A stretch of DNA of 64,000 nucleotides from Thunnus maccoyii (lineage: Eukaryota > Chordata > Actinopteri > Scombriformes > Scombridae). The position numbers and the translations under genes were made by a program. Below are positions 36,191 through 48,060 of this stretch, piece by piece. How positions within the stretch are numbered: the first letter of the stretch is position 1; every line of letters begins with the position of its first letter. The notes beneath the pieces are model-generated. The model worked only from the letters and a program-made list of their open reading frames with translations. It had not been told where the DNA came from and did no database searches. Where the stretch lies: NCBI RefSeq assembly GCF_910596095.1, contig NC_056554.1, forward strand, positions 5,952,001-6,016,000. The letters run 5' to 3'.

Positions 36191-37804
36191 TGCCTCCTAC
36201 AGTTTTCATGTTTGGTCTAGAAAGGACTGATTCCAAGAGGGCAGAGTTGCGAGTTCAGTTTTTTACACATGACTGTGATGATCATCTTCCAAAGTTAATG
36301 TGGTTGAATATGCATGAATGTACATGAGAAAACTACGGGATCATCTGCTGTATAAATGAAGGAGCCTTCTTACTTTTAGCTTAGTTTTTTCAGTCTTAAG
36401 ATAAGACTGTATAAAACTGGTTATGGCAACTCTGACCATTAACACCGCTCTTCTTGACCTTTCTCCCATCACTGTTTGGTATTTGCAGACATGCTGTTTC
36501 TTACTGATTTCATAGGACACATATAATATGTGTGTTTTCTCCCTGACACCAAGTTGATAAATTTAAACTTAAAACTTATCAGAGTGTTTTTATTCATTGG
36601 TTAGAATCTGTGATGTTACAAAATACACATTTTAGCAATAATGGAAAGGTTGAAAATAAGATTTAAAATTGACCTCTGACCTCCTCATAGTAGCCTGTTT
36701 ATAATATTCTTTCTTATGGACATTTTTAGTGATGGTATAGATGAAGTTGTGCTTATTTGTGTTGAGTCGTATTCATAATGTGCTGCAAGACATGTAGTAA
36801 AATGCCAGTTTGGTTGTGTGAACAGTAAGAAAGTGATCTCCTTCATTATGCACATTATGCTTCTAATGCTGACAGCAGCAGAAAATATTTCATTAAATAT
36901 CATGAAATACTGTGATATTATATGGCAGCCATATTGCCCACCACTTTAGTACAGTTTCTGATGTAAAAAGTAGTGAAGGAACCACTGGAAATGTTCCTGT
37001 ATGTTCTGTTCAATGTGACTTTATCCACTACTTCAACTTCTTTAACCAGAAAAACCTCATGTAGTTCGACTTGTGGACCTGCATAATATGTCAATTTCTT
37101 CAAAAAGTTGCAAAATCGGATGTTTCCTAAAAAGCAAAGCTTTGGGTCAAGTTTGGGCCGGAGTTTTACTGAAATAGTGAAACTGTGCAACGGTTATGGA
37201 TGATTGAAACTTTTTGTTTGTTATTTATAGAAGAAGAAAACAGACTGAAATGAAAGCTTCACTCAGAGTACTCTTCTGTAAATACATCTCAATACTTTGA
37301 GTGGAAAGTATGTAAAAATCATTTTTTTTCAGTCATTTGTTTTCTGCATCTTGGACATGATACTTGTTTCACAGTCCCATGAGATTGGGCTTGCTGAGGT
37401 GTAAGACGCTGTGACCTGAATGCTACAGGCCACTCTTCCTGTGTTAAAGCTAGGGACTTGTGTTTCCACCAATGGAAACTTATTCTCTGTACTTCACACC
37501 ACCTTCACCGCAAGAGTGAAAGGTAAATGGTGAGAGCCGGCTAGATAAAAAGGTGCAATCTCTGTTGACGTTTCTGGTAGAAGAAGGTATTAATAGAACA
37601 TAGGGGATTTTCATGAGCCTGCTTTGTCTAAATCTGCCTCCATATTGTTTCTACGAAGAGGTTTCTCTGTGTGACTGAGGAACACTTTCAGAATGTATTT
37701 TATCCAAAAACACTGCAAACACATTTTGCTAAAATGTTTTATTGTCTTTTTTTCCATATTATTTACATTTATTCTTGTGAATTGTTGACAAGCAAAGTTC
37801 TACT
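36191..37804. other. intergenic between NITR-H and NITR-I
   Basis: 37440-37600 is a copy of the segment at 30840-31020. An AATAAA for NITR-I lies on the minus strand at 37738-37743. No gene was seen. Confidence 0.45.
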
Positions 37805-39265
37805 TCACTCTTTTCTACTCTTTATTTTAGAGTACACACAAACACTCTCCACATTGTCCTCTCGGCGGTGTCGTTCACTGTTCCTGTTCAGACTCAGAGC
37901 AGCATAATGGAGACTGTTTGCATCTTGGCTCTGGTAATGACAAATAAAAAATAGGAAATAATGAAAGAAATATAAGTGGAACAAATATGATGGTTAATTC
38001 TATAGGACTGAATTTGGCTTTTCATTATACATTCATTTCACCTACCGCAGCGTCAGAGGCTGCAGAACATGTCAGATGAGAAACAGTTCCTGCAAATCAG
38101 AATAGAGGAATGATCAAGCCAGGTCAACACGGCAACATTTTGAAAAGCTTGATTCTGAAAATCTTACCATGGCAGACAGAGCACAGGTTTTTCTTCAACT
38201 TGTGCACAATGAAAACCAAGACAAGGAGCACAATAATGAAAACTGCCAATGCCACACTCAGACAATACACCAGGAGAATGGAGTCTTTAGTCGAGACTCC
38301 TAACATGCAATCAAGAGAAGAGATATATCAAATCCCATTTCACATACAAGAGTTCATTCATGACTTCTTCAAAATGAAAAAAAAACAATGTTATGCAACA
38401 TCAGCTGCCACCACATACCCGCAATCTTGATTTCTGTTCCATTTCCGAAAACAATCTCCCCACAGGAGGACAGAGCACAGTAGTAGATCCCAGCATCAGA
38501 GGAGCTCACAGACTTTATAGAAAGGTTTAAAGTGCAACTTTTTGTGACAGACTCTTCATTTGAGATGTTCTTGCATTGTCCTGTTCTGGGGTATATGACT
38601 GCAGGCTGAGACGCACCATGTCTGAACCAGTAGAAGCTCTGCTCCCCTACACATGGTTCGGCGTGTACTGTGCAGCTCAAATTTACAGAGTCTCCTGACT
38701 GAAATGGCTGTAATGATGGCTGATGGACAGCAGCCTGGATGTTGGACAGTGATGTTTTGACATGAAGGAAAGCTCCTTGTCCAAATTCAATTGCGTTGAA
38801 TTCTAAAATCCCACAGTAATATGTAGCTGAATCTGACAGGTGAAGGTCTGTGATTATAAGATGATTGATACTTGCTCCACCTTTTGCAAGAACTTGAAAC
38901 CTCTCCTTAAACTCGGGGGAGATCTCTGCTTCTGTCCCATGCTTCATCCGTGATGATATGAGCTGAGGTTTACCTCCCAATGTTTGCTGGTACCAGAAGA
39001 TAAAAGTTACAGAATCATCCTGACAGACGCATTGCAAAGTAACATTTCCCCCAACTTTGGCTGTTTTGACACCACTATCCTGAGTTATACTTGAGATCTT
39101 GTGAACAGCTGGTACCTGACCTGCATAAGAAACAAAATATATGTATACTTTCAAAACCACAAAATCCCTCAAAATTATATTCCTACAAGTAGAAATGGTG
39201 AGAAAATGTGTAAAATACTCACATAATTGACTGAGAAATGCAAGTAGAATGCAAAGTGGCATCAT
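37805..39265 (-). CDS. nitr: NITR-I: divergent NITR that keeps a canonical J-like motif
   Basis: Predicted exons (minus): 39223-39265 leader (MMPLCILLAFLSQL), 38419-39120 V plus I, 38168-38299 transmembrane, 38046-38089 and 37805-37930 tail; 348 residues, all in phase. The V domain (VTLQCVCQDDSVTFIFWYQQ, SDSATYYCGILEF) ends AIEFGQGAFLHVK, a proper FGxG that the other V domains here have lost. The I domain has the family cysteines (CTVHAEPC, GQCKN, KSCTL, YYCALSSCG) and FGNGTE. The transmembrane segment (VALAVFIIVLLVLVFIV) has no charge. The tail has SLHYAAL (ITIM) and VCVYSKI, a second near-ITIM. Intron 1 is only 102 bp, a multiple of three with no stop in frame, so retaining it would keep the frame open. 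It belongs to a different NITR subfamily from B-H. Confidence 0.88.
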
Positions 39266-39299
39266 CTCTGAAGCTCTGCAGTCTGTGTGCTGTGTTTTG

Positions 39300-39350
39300 A
39301 CGAATGCACCCAACTCTTATAGGAGACGAAGGCTGTTTGTGATTGGCTAA
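39300..39350 (-). promoter_or_regulatory. NITR-I promoter: TATA-like and CCAAT motifs
   Basis: On the minus strand cctataagag (39314-39323) lies about 50 bp above the start codon, and a CCAAT box (attgg at 39342-39346) lies 20 bp further up. Spacing is plausible for a short 5' untranslated region. Confidence 0.45.
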
Positions 39351-40219
39351 GGTGACTGGTTTGGTCTAGAGTCAGAATTGCGATTTGTTCTTTTCCAAAA
39401 GATCAATGTGATCAGGTGACCAGAGGTGTAATTGTTGCTGGTCGAGTCTGTTTGGTTATATTCTTGTTGCTGTACACTGGAGGACAACAAGTGTGACAAC
39501 ATGCTTGTATAACATGAAAAGGAAATTCTCTCAAGTCCATTTTTGAATGGAGGCGTGGAGGTTGGGTTTTTCATAATATGCAATATGCTTAGAGTTGATT
39601 TATTTCCATTTGGAAAAACATGCTGTATTCTTCAGTCATGACACAGGTTTGTTCTGTTTGTTAGATTTAGGTGTGTATATATGATTATTTATAGGATTAC
39701 TAAAAACTATAAACTCAATGTGCTTAAAAACAAAAGCAAAAAAAGTAAAGATCATGCATGACAAAAACACATAACATTACATTAACATTACATATATAAC
39801 ACATATAAGATAAAACATAAAAAAGGGAGGGAGTGTGTGGGCAGAAGGCAGAAATAAACCAGTTCAAGTAATGTAATCCAGTAAAGTAATTTAAAGTTAA
39901 TGTTGATAACTTACAGTTAATTACATATGTCTTTACAAGTCGGTGATGCCTCTCAGGTCAGATGTGGCATTTGTCCCAGGACTTAGTCCTTAGTCCTAGT
40001 CCCTTGTCCCTAGTCTCTAGTCCTTATACATTCCCATAACCCTTTATTGGAATGGGACAACACCCACTGACTTGTTCACATCAACATCAGAAGTTGTCTG
40101 CTCAGATGAAACCACATGTAAAGGCTGAGTGACACCAATGTTTTCAAGGGCCATTGTTTTTGTTCTTTTTTTGGTGTTTTTTAATGGCAGACCGCATTAA
40201 TTTGATGTTTCATTACTGC
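39351..40219. other. intergenic
   Basis: No gene recognised. The right end carries the 8-bp target copy attactgc at 40212-40219. Confidence 0.45.
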
Positions 40220-40575
40220 CAGTGGTGGAGGAAGTATTCAGATCCTTTACTTGAGTAAAAGTTCCAATACAGCAACGTAAAACGACTCCATTACAAGTAA
40301 AAGTTCAGCGTGAAAAATCTTATTTAAATAAAAGTCCATAAGTATTATCAGCAAAGTATAGTTAAAGTATCACAGTAAAAGTAGTAGTTTGGTCCCTCTG
40401 ACTGATATATTGTTATATATGACATCATTATATTATTAATACTGAAGCATCAGTGTGTAATTAGCATGTTACTGTTGTAGCTGCTGGAGGTGGAGCTAGT
40501 TTGAACTACAGTTAGCTAGTTTAGTCCAGTGGTTCATACAGTGGTTCCACAGTACTGTAGTACTTTCCACCACTG
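40220..40575. mobile_element. hAT-type MITE with perfect 8-bp target duplication
   Basis: The element starts cagtggtggaggaagtatt and ends tactttccaccactg, which are terminal inverted repeats. It is bounded by attactgc on both sides (40212-40219 and 40576-40583). An 8-bp duplication and CAGTGG-type ends fit a hAT-derived non-autonomous element. It has no coding capacity. The perfect duplication suggests a fairly young insertion. Confidence 0.9.
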
Positions 40576-40583
40576 ATTACTGC

Positions 40584-41197
40584 CTTCTGCTGATCAAATT
40601 GACCTTATCTATTTGAGGCATTATATTATATATAATGGTTATCCCTCAATGCCAAGTGCAGCATTCAAAAAATCTCTGTAAGTAGAAAGAGGAAGAAGGT
40701 TAAGATAAAAAAGGGAAGAAATGGAAGAGAGCACCACACTCTGAGATGGCCTCGTTTCCATTCCTATTCTATTACACATAGTTATATGTAGGCATATCAC
40801 ATTCTCTGTTGATGGGTTTCGCAATGTTCCCTCAAAAACACAAACACAAAAAATGTCAGCCTCATGTTAGCAATAGAGGAAGAGTCAGGGGATCACCAAA
40901 GTCAATGGGCTTCATCTTCTGAGGACCATGAATGTTTGTACAACATTTCATGGCCATCCAAAGACCAAGGTGGTGGACCAACTAAGCCAACATTGCCATC
41001 CTTAGAGCCAAACTGCTAGCATGATTAAAAACATAACTATACTCATAATAAATGAGTTCCTGTTGTGGAAAGTAAACAGCTAACACTGATAACTTTTATT
41101 ATGCTAGTAACACAACTGTCTGAGATAGCTGGTTTTACTATTTGTAACAGGAGATAAAGTGGACAATTTTATCTTTTATCATACCTATGACAAATCA
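40584..41197. other. intergenic
   Basis: Nothing recognised. Confidence 0.4.
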
Positions 41198-41820
41198 CAT
41201 ACAGACAGGTGACAAATTAACAGAAAAACCGGTACAGGCCTGAATGCTTGACCCCTACAATGAGGGGATCCGGTGGCTCTGCTGTGCTTTGAGGGGCATT
41301 TTGCATGAAAAATGGTGTTCATCCCTCCAGAAGAGTTCCAGAGACTTATAAAATCAATGCCAAGGCTGAGGAACACCATTCTTCAAAAAGATATTCCTTC
41401 ATTTGGTGTTTTGATGATGGTGGTAGAGAGCACTGTCTAACACGTCAGTCCAAAATTTCCTATAGTTGTTCAATTGAGTTGAGATCCGGTGACGACGAAG
41501 GCCATAGCATATGATTCACATCATTTTCATACTCATCAAACCATTAAATGACCCCTCATGCCCTATGAATTGGGGCAGTTTCATCCTGGAAGAGACCACT
41601 CCCATCAGGATAGAAAAATTTCATCATAGGATAAAGGTGATGACTCAACACCTTTGTATTGATTTGCAGTGACCCTTCCCTCTAAGGGAACAAGTGGACC
41701 CAAACCATGCCAGCAAAATGTCCCCCAAAGCATAACAGAGCCACCAGATCCCCTCACTGTAGGCGTCAAGCATTCAGGCCTGTACCAGTTTTTCCTTTAA
41801 CTTGTAACCCGTCTGTATGT
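41198..41820 (-). mobile_element. Tc1/mariner fragment with fold-back arms
   Basis: The minus strand from about 41760 to 41300 gives decayed transposase: VMLWGTFCWHGLGPLVPLEG, VTANQYK, PDGSGLF-like, then [10 protein letters not shown] and [10 protein letters not shown]-like pieces, with several stops and frame changes. The segment at 41198-41306 is an inverted copy of 41712-41820 (shared ggtacaggcctgaatgcttg and ggggatc-ggtggctctg), so part of the coding region is duplicated in opposite orientation. This is a rearranged dead copy rather than normal terminal repeats. Confidence 0.75.
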
Positions 41821-43769
41821 TTTCTAACCATTTCTTAAAACATACTGTAGTGTTAAGACTGATGAATGTGTTTTTGCTGCCCATACAGCTGTTGGTTTTT
41901 GTTACTACATTATTTCATGAAGCTTGGATCTATTTTTGTCAGAATTACATCATTTTGGCATGGTAATTCAGTTGGAAGTAAGATTTGTTTTCAAAATGAT
42001 GCCCAGGCATAGTGGTGCATTCAAGTGCAGGCTTTGGAAAGAGGGTGGTAGTAATTTAAAATAGCACATGACCTGAAACATACAAAAATCCAGGTACTGT
42101 CCTCTAAACATTAGCTGCTACAGAGGGCTGAATGCTGTGTAATGGACTCGGGGTACTTGACTGTAACACGTGGTTAAAAGATCTCACTGCTCATATACCA
42201 TTGTGTGTCTGTACTGTACAATTGTGTAGGAGCTTGTGTTTCTGTTGGAAAGAGAAAGAAATGGTCTGGTTGTTATCAGATATCTGCATCTGTTCTCACG
42301 CCTTAAATACAATTTAGTATTTTTGTCTAATTCCCTCAGCCTCGCCCTGAAAGATGTAACAGCACTGTCAACTCATGCAGAAGACCTTTGCCTAGCAGAA
42401 GCAGGCTGCTGTGTGTGACTCAAACATGTCTTTTGATCTTTGTGGTCTGTACGTACATGCTTTGACAAAGCTGTGGTGAAAGAAGAAGGTTGTTTACTCA
42501 GTAGAGATGAGCCATTACTGACCGACACTCTTCTAACTTGAGCTCATACTTCCCGAGAAGTGACAGTAGGACGGCCTAATCTTCAGTGTTTCTCAGATGA
42601 GTCAAAGCTAAACTGAAACAACAAACCATACACCCAACAATGAAGAAATTAAACGGTGCTTTAAAGAAAAGCAAAAAAGGTAGAGATGGATCACTGAGAG
42701 TAAATGTTAACTGTGATTTCAGTGTGTTAAGCATGTAGCTGTTTGCCAAGCACAACTCTGCACTGTGTTATGTTTTCAATGTTATTTCAATGTCATTTGG
42801 AGCTAAGTGCTCACTACTGACGTGTTTGTGCTGCACTTCTGAAAAAAGGGTGTTTGGAGGACTCTTTTACTTTAGTTTGGTACTTTGCTTTTTTATTTTG
42901 GTTTACTTTAAGTTTGACTTTCTTCAGTTGATGCTCTTATTATTAGTCAGCTCAGCTTTCATTATACAACCAGCTCCTCCTTTATTTATTCAAAACAAAT
43001 ACCTTTGACCTGCAGAGTCTCCTTCCTCCACGGGGCCACACAGAGTTGCTGCATGCATGGTTGCAACCTTGACAAGTGTAGACGATGTGAAAGCTACAGT
43101 ATCATTATGAGCTTATTTTGTGAAATGACTTAGGAGGCAGCTCATAGAACTTGTGTGTATCCTTGTCTAGTCTAATAAATGTCAAACGCATTTCATTCCA
43201 CATCAAAAATTTGAAAGCCAATTTTTTAAATATTTTGAATGCATGTATTGTTCACATGTTTGCGTGCCAACACTTTTCTTATTCCTTGCCTCTGTTGGCA
43301 CATACATTTCTAGACGTGTTATTGCTGCCAACTGATGATCAGTGGATTAGTGTGAAACTGACAGCAGGATGTGAGCTGCACCACTCTCATGGGTACATGT
43401 ACGTCCTTGTGTGGATGCACAATACAAACTAAACAAGGACCAACTGCTAAAAACTTTAGAACAAAACACTATCTCATAATTGTGTTTTTGTGTGTGGTTT
43501 GTGTGTTTTGTACAGTATGCTTGAACATTCCACATCCAAACCACAACTGAAGACTCTTTATCACAGAAGTATATGCTATTATATAAAATTTTTATAGAAG
43601 CTATTTTGAGGTGGAGTCTTTTATCGATAAATATTTTAAAAAGCCACTCCCTATTGAAGTTCTACTTCCAACTTCATCAAACTTTATTTGAACTTTAAAT
43701 TGGCCACCAAATATAAACATTATTTTTTTCAGTCAACTTTTGGAAACCAGTTGCATATTTTGGGAGATC
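41821..43769. other. intergenic, no gene seen
   Basis: The open frames in this stretch show no domain, no splice-consistent structure and no family similarity. It separates the NITR array from the second receptor family. Confidence 0.45.
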
Positions 43770-43774
43770 ATATT

Positions 43775-44085
43775 TAGGGGCGGCTATGGCTCAGGAGGTA
43801 GAGTGGGTTGTCCACTAATCAGAAGATCAGCGGTTTGATTCCTGGCTCCCCCAGTCTGCATGTCGAAGTGTCCTTGGGCAAGATACTGAAACCCAAAGTT
43901 GCTCCTGATGGCTGTGCAGTGTATGAATGATTTGAATCCCTCTTATGGGCAGGTTGAGACATGGTAGCCCCTGTACCCATTCAGCGTATGAATGGGTGAA
44001 TGTGACTTGTAGTGTAAAAGCGCTTTGATTTGTCGGAAGACTAGAATGGCGCTATACAAGTACAGCCCATTTACATTTGAGATTT
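43775..44085 (+). repeat. tRNA-headed short interspersed repeat
   Basis: The head has an A-box-like segment (tggctcaggaggtagagtgg) and a B-box-like segment (ggtttgattcc). A body common in fish genomes follows (tgtccttgggcaagatactg, gtgaatgtgacttgtagtgt, gcgctatacaagtacagccc). It is not a functional tRNA because the stems do not close. SINE-type, though some copies of this family in fish have been treated as MITEs. Confidence 0.7.
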
Positions 44086-44194
44086 TATGCTGTTTACGAG
44101 ACTTTATAACAGGAGTCAGTGGAGGCAGAGAAACCTCACTGCTGTTGTGGTTTTCTATACCAGAAATGATCTTTTACATCTCATCTCACTATTT

Positions 44195-44625
44195 TTATGA
44201 CTCAGTCAAAAATTGCAAGACAGGAAGGCTCTGCAGCAGTTGATTAAAACCAACATTGGTACCCATCTACCAAGCATCATTGATATTGGTGAGGTGAGGA
44301 GCCTGCATAGAGCCCAATGGATTTTAAAAGACAATACCCACACCAACGACAGCCTATTCACCTTGCTGCCATCTGGTAAAAGATACAGAAGTATCTGCTG
44401 TCATACCACCAGACTACAGAGAATCTTCTTTCCTCAGGCTCTGAGACTCCTCAATTCATCCTCTGCACTACAACATAAAAAATAGTTTTCATTGTTATTT
44501 GTTGGTCCATTTTTTGTGGTTTCTGTTTTTGTGAGTGGCATTGAGGGGCTACAGACTACATTTTGTTGTGCAACCTTGTGTTGTAAAATGATACTAAAAA
44601 AGATCTTGAATCTTGAATTTGTTTT
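44195..44625 (+). mobile_element. LINE 3' end (L2-like)
   Basis: The plus-strand frame LPSIIDIGEVRSLHRAQWIL, SLFTLLPSGKRYRSI and FFPQALRLLNSS matches the C-terminus of fish LINE ORF2. It is followed by a short 3' region ending in the tail repeat cttgaatcttgaat. The element is 5' truncated, as is usual for LINEs. Confidence 0.8.
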
Positions 44626-46536
44626 CTGTAGTCAAGTTGTTTCTCATAACTGGTGAAAATAGGTCAGAAACTGTTAGCTGGCTACCAGGCCACCAGCTTG
44701 GTCAGCCCATGTTTCTTGTGGCAATGTTGTATTGTCCACTGCACTGTTGGCATTATTAAGTGAATTCAGGTCAGTTAGAGGCAAATATACTTCCTCTGTA
44801 CTTCTGCACTGTATAACACGAAGATCAAATACCTTTTAGTGGCTTGTGTTGCAATCGGAAGCATTTTGCTATTTGCACACTGCAAATGACACTAAGTTAG
44901 AGAGTTGCTTTGTTCAAGTTTGCATTATTGTTCTTTAATATGTTTCTCTTAACATTTATAAAGATATATATTTCAAAAACAGGAACAAAAGCCATGTGGT
45001 TACAGAGTAGAGAGAAAGCAAAGACAGGCCTCCAGTGACCTTGTCACAGAGCTCCTCCTCCTCCTTACTTTATAACTGGTGTGACAGCTTCAAGTCAGCA
45101 GTGTGACTAATGTGGATGGATTGTTATCATTGCTGTATTGTTTAGATGAAGTTAAAAGTATGACTTTGTGTATTGGTTTTTAACCCAACAGACATTAAAG
45201 TGTAAAAATATACATCAGAATCAGCAGTGAAAGAACAGAGGCGTTGTAGTGAAGCGACTGGAACAAACAAACAAGAAACAGCATCACAAATGAAACCACA
45301 TAGACATCCTGTTAGGAGGGCGGGGGTGGGGGGCGAGAAAACCACTTGGGTAGAACAGTGTGAGAGCTTGACCAGAGCGGGAATTCAGAAGCGAGACTTT
45401 TTTTTTTCTTTTTCTCATCAGTCACTCGGCTGTTACCGCTTGAAAACAGCTCACTGACTTGATGAGAGTTTGAGAGGAAGAGAGAAACAGCAAACCTTTA
45501 AGTTTGAACAAAACATCCACCAAACCATACAAATATGTGATCATGAGTTTTTATCATCTGAGTATGGCACCACTTTTTATTTCTAAGCATCAAAAAAGGG
45601 ATCAAGTCAAAATAGAATTTAAAGAAAGTTTTGGCATATCCATTTGTATCAATCTATTCGCTGCATCCACGACACCGGAGCATTCTGAACGAAGGGTAAA
45701 AGCAAGCTTTTTATGTCAGGCGACCACAACTAAACCTCCAGACACATCCCCCCATGGGCGGATGGCTACAGTATTTTAAGAGCAAACAGGACACACCTTA
45801 CAAGTGTCTGTCTCTGAAATGTTCAAATGCAGTTCGGCCTCTCTCTGCGGTGAATTCACTCAGAAAAGATATTTGACATCACGTCTTTCCAGTTTTAGCT
45901 ATCTGGTGGTCACAACAGTCTGTGTGTTACGTAATCAGTTATATCTATTTTAAAAAAGCATCATGATGGAATATGAATTGACATCCTGTGTACTGACATA
46001 TGTAGGTGGACTGTTGCTCCCTACTGACGGAGAGCTTAACTGCACACAACTGTTGACATTGACTTCATCCACAACCAAAGATGTACAATAGAAGACGGCA
46101 CAGTAAAGTCACACAAAACCATTGTAGCTTATATAGTGCATTAATTGTAAATGCTCTTTTTTTAGATATCGTGTATTTATTTATCATTGTATTTTATTGT
46201 TCTATGGACTCCCAAGTTATTGTAATCAATAAGAAAAACATGTTTAAACTATACATTTAGTCATGAGAAATAAAAAAGAACTGGATGATTTAAATATATA
46301 TATATCTCAATATCTGTGGTTCTTTGCTTTTATCATCAATTGGAGGTCATCATATATCAAACATAATTGATTTCACCGAGCTAGATGTAAAATGTAGAAA
46401 CCACCTATTTTTTTATTATTAGAATAAACATTTAATGGTGCAGTGAAGCATATGCATGATTTAAGATGATCAAAACCAGAGAGAGAGCAGCAGCAGTGCA
46501 GGTTTTGGAAGGTTTGGTTTGATTCAACAGTAAACA
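44626..46536. other. intergenic, no gene seen
   Basis: AT-rich with a (TA) run near 46296-46307. Nothing coding was recognised. Confidence 0.45.
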
Positions 46537-46665
46537 TCAGTCCAGGTCTGACACTCTCAGTCCAGAGTAAATCATCTCCTTCTCTGTGCTCCTCTGTCTC
46601 CTGCTCTTGCCTTGCCTTTTTTTGAAGTCCAGGGCCACGTACTGCAAAGCACCAGATTCCTCATT
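46537..46665 (-). CDS. orphan ITIM terminal exon
   Basis: A clean acceptor (ttccaacag) opens an exon of 42 codons plus stop on the minus strand: NEESGALQYVALDF, a basic stretch KSRRQRSTEK, then EMIYSGLRVSDLD. LQYVAL is a consensus ITIM and MIYSGL a near-ITIM. The exon begins in phase 0, like the terminal exons of the NITR and V-set families here. No leader, V or transmembrane exon lies between it and gene K, and a hAT relic sits in that gap. It is either a relic of a lost receptor or an alternative last exon of gene K. Confidence 0.6.
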   Translation of the reverse strand, partial: NEESGALQYVALDFKKRQGKSRRQRSTEKEMIYSGLRVSDLD

Positions 46666-47149
46666 CTGTTGGAAATAAGAAGACTAAATAATTATCATGG
46701 GATGCAAAACTTAAAAATTACACTGCAGTAACTTTGCAGTGCAAGATATGAATGTGTAGACCTAAATTTTATTTAAGAAAAGGTAGTGGCAAACACAAAA
46801 GTTTTAAGGCCTTGAACTAAAAGAACTGAGAGGTGGAGCAGACCTCATGTTTTCTGGGAGTTTGTTCGGGATATGGGGTGCAATGAAAACTTAATGCTGC
46901 TTCTCCATGTTTAGTATAGACTTTGAGAACCTTTGAGAAAGGAAACCTGTCCCTGATTATGTGAGAGATCTGGACGGTTCATATTGTAGCAGTATAGAGA
47001 ACCAGCTACTGCTGACTTTAGCCCTCCAAGTCTTGATGCTACATCCTGATGGTGCTGTTGAGGCTGACACAACAACCACCATGGGTGATTTAGGAGAAGA
47101 TGGGCTGTTACACCATATGGAGAGAAAAAGAAAGCCGGTCTGAAAAGGG
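46666..47149. other. spacer before the hAT relic
   Basis: Possibly includes the decayed 5' part of the hAT element from about 46950; not certain. Confidence 0.35.
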
Positions 47150-48060
47150 TAAAGAAATCTTCACTCTACGGAATACAGATCAAATAAAAAGAAATCAATA
47201 TTATGTTTCCTCTCTGGTTGACGTTGTGGAGTTCCTGGTTGCCAATCAGTTTCCATTGAGGGGTAAAGTTGAGGCATTTGACAATACGGAGGATGGAGGA
47301 AGTGGATTATTCGTGTCTTTGCTGGATTTTAACATTGGGAAGGACCTCCAGCTCGCAGAAATTGTAAAAACTGTCCCAAAGATGCTGTCATGGGCAACAT
47401 TGTCACAGAGGCAATTGTGAAGGAGATCGGGGAGTTGTGTTACATTCTTAAAGTTGATGGAACCAGAGATTGTACTGGAATGGAAAATGTTTCTATTATT
47501 ATTCACTTCTTCAATGAAGACATGCTGGCAATAACAGAGCGACTGCTGGTGATGACAACTAGTGAATTGGGTGATGCTCATACACTTACCAATGTCATCT
47601 GTTCTGAGCCAACCAATGCAGGCCTGACCATGTGTAAAGGTGTTACAGGTGTTACACTATGTTTGGGCAAACACTGATTACATTACTTGTCCACTGCCTC
47701 CACAGGAAATTTATTTTTTTATAGAAATATAACCCATGTAGTTAATTTTTGCATATCAGTACCGCGTTCATAAAAAAACCCTCTCATTTGTAAAATACTA
47801 AGCATGTTAACAATACTTAGTCAGATGACGGACACCACAATTATACAATGAAAGTGAGTACTCTGTGAGTCTGTTCCTCTCAGAACAACATGGAGTACTT
47901 CAGGCCATGCCCACTGTTTTGCTTGCCCTGAAACTTTCACCGACATTAGGTGCCTCCACCTCCATGTACGAGAACTCATTCTCAGTACTTAAGAACATTT
48001 TTACTGTTTTTACTTATGTGTTATCGTTGTGTTATTATTATCTCAGGTGTGTTTTGAGTA
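47150..48060 (+). mobile_element. decayed hAT transposase (DUF4371/ZMYM1-like)
   Basis: Plus-strand frames give NQYYVSSLVDVVEFLVANQF, PLRGKVEAFDN and LLDFNIGKDLQLAEIVK, as in the N-terminal DUF4371 part. They are followed by LCYILKVDGTRDCTGMENVS and IIHFFNEDMLAITERLL, and finally STSMYENSFSVLKNI, resembling the C-terminal hAT dimerisation motif. The segments lie in different frames, and most of the middle catalytic region is missing, so the copy is dead. Inverted ends were not identified. Confidence 0.7.

Noticed and set aside
36685-37190. Minus-strand frames of 72 and 90 codons between NITR-H and NITR-I
   Set aside because: No signal peptide, domain or splice pattern; the stretch is ordinary intergenic sequence.
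43790-43870. tRNA gene candidate
   Set aside because: A and B boxes are present but the acceptor and anticodon stems do not form, and the body is a known type of fish repeat.
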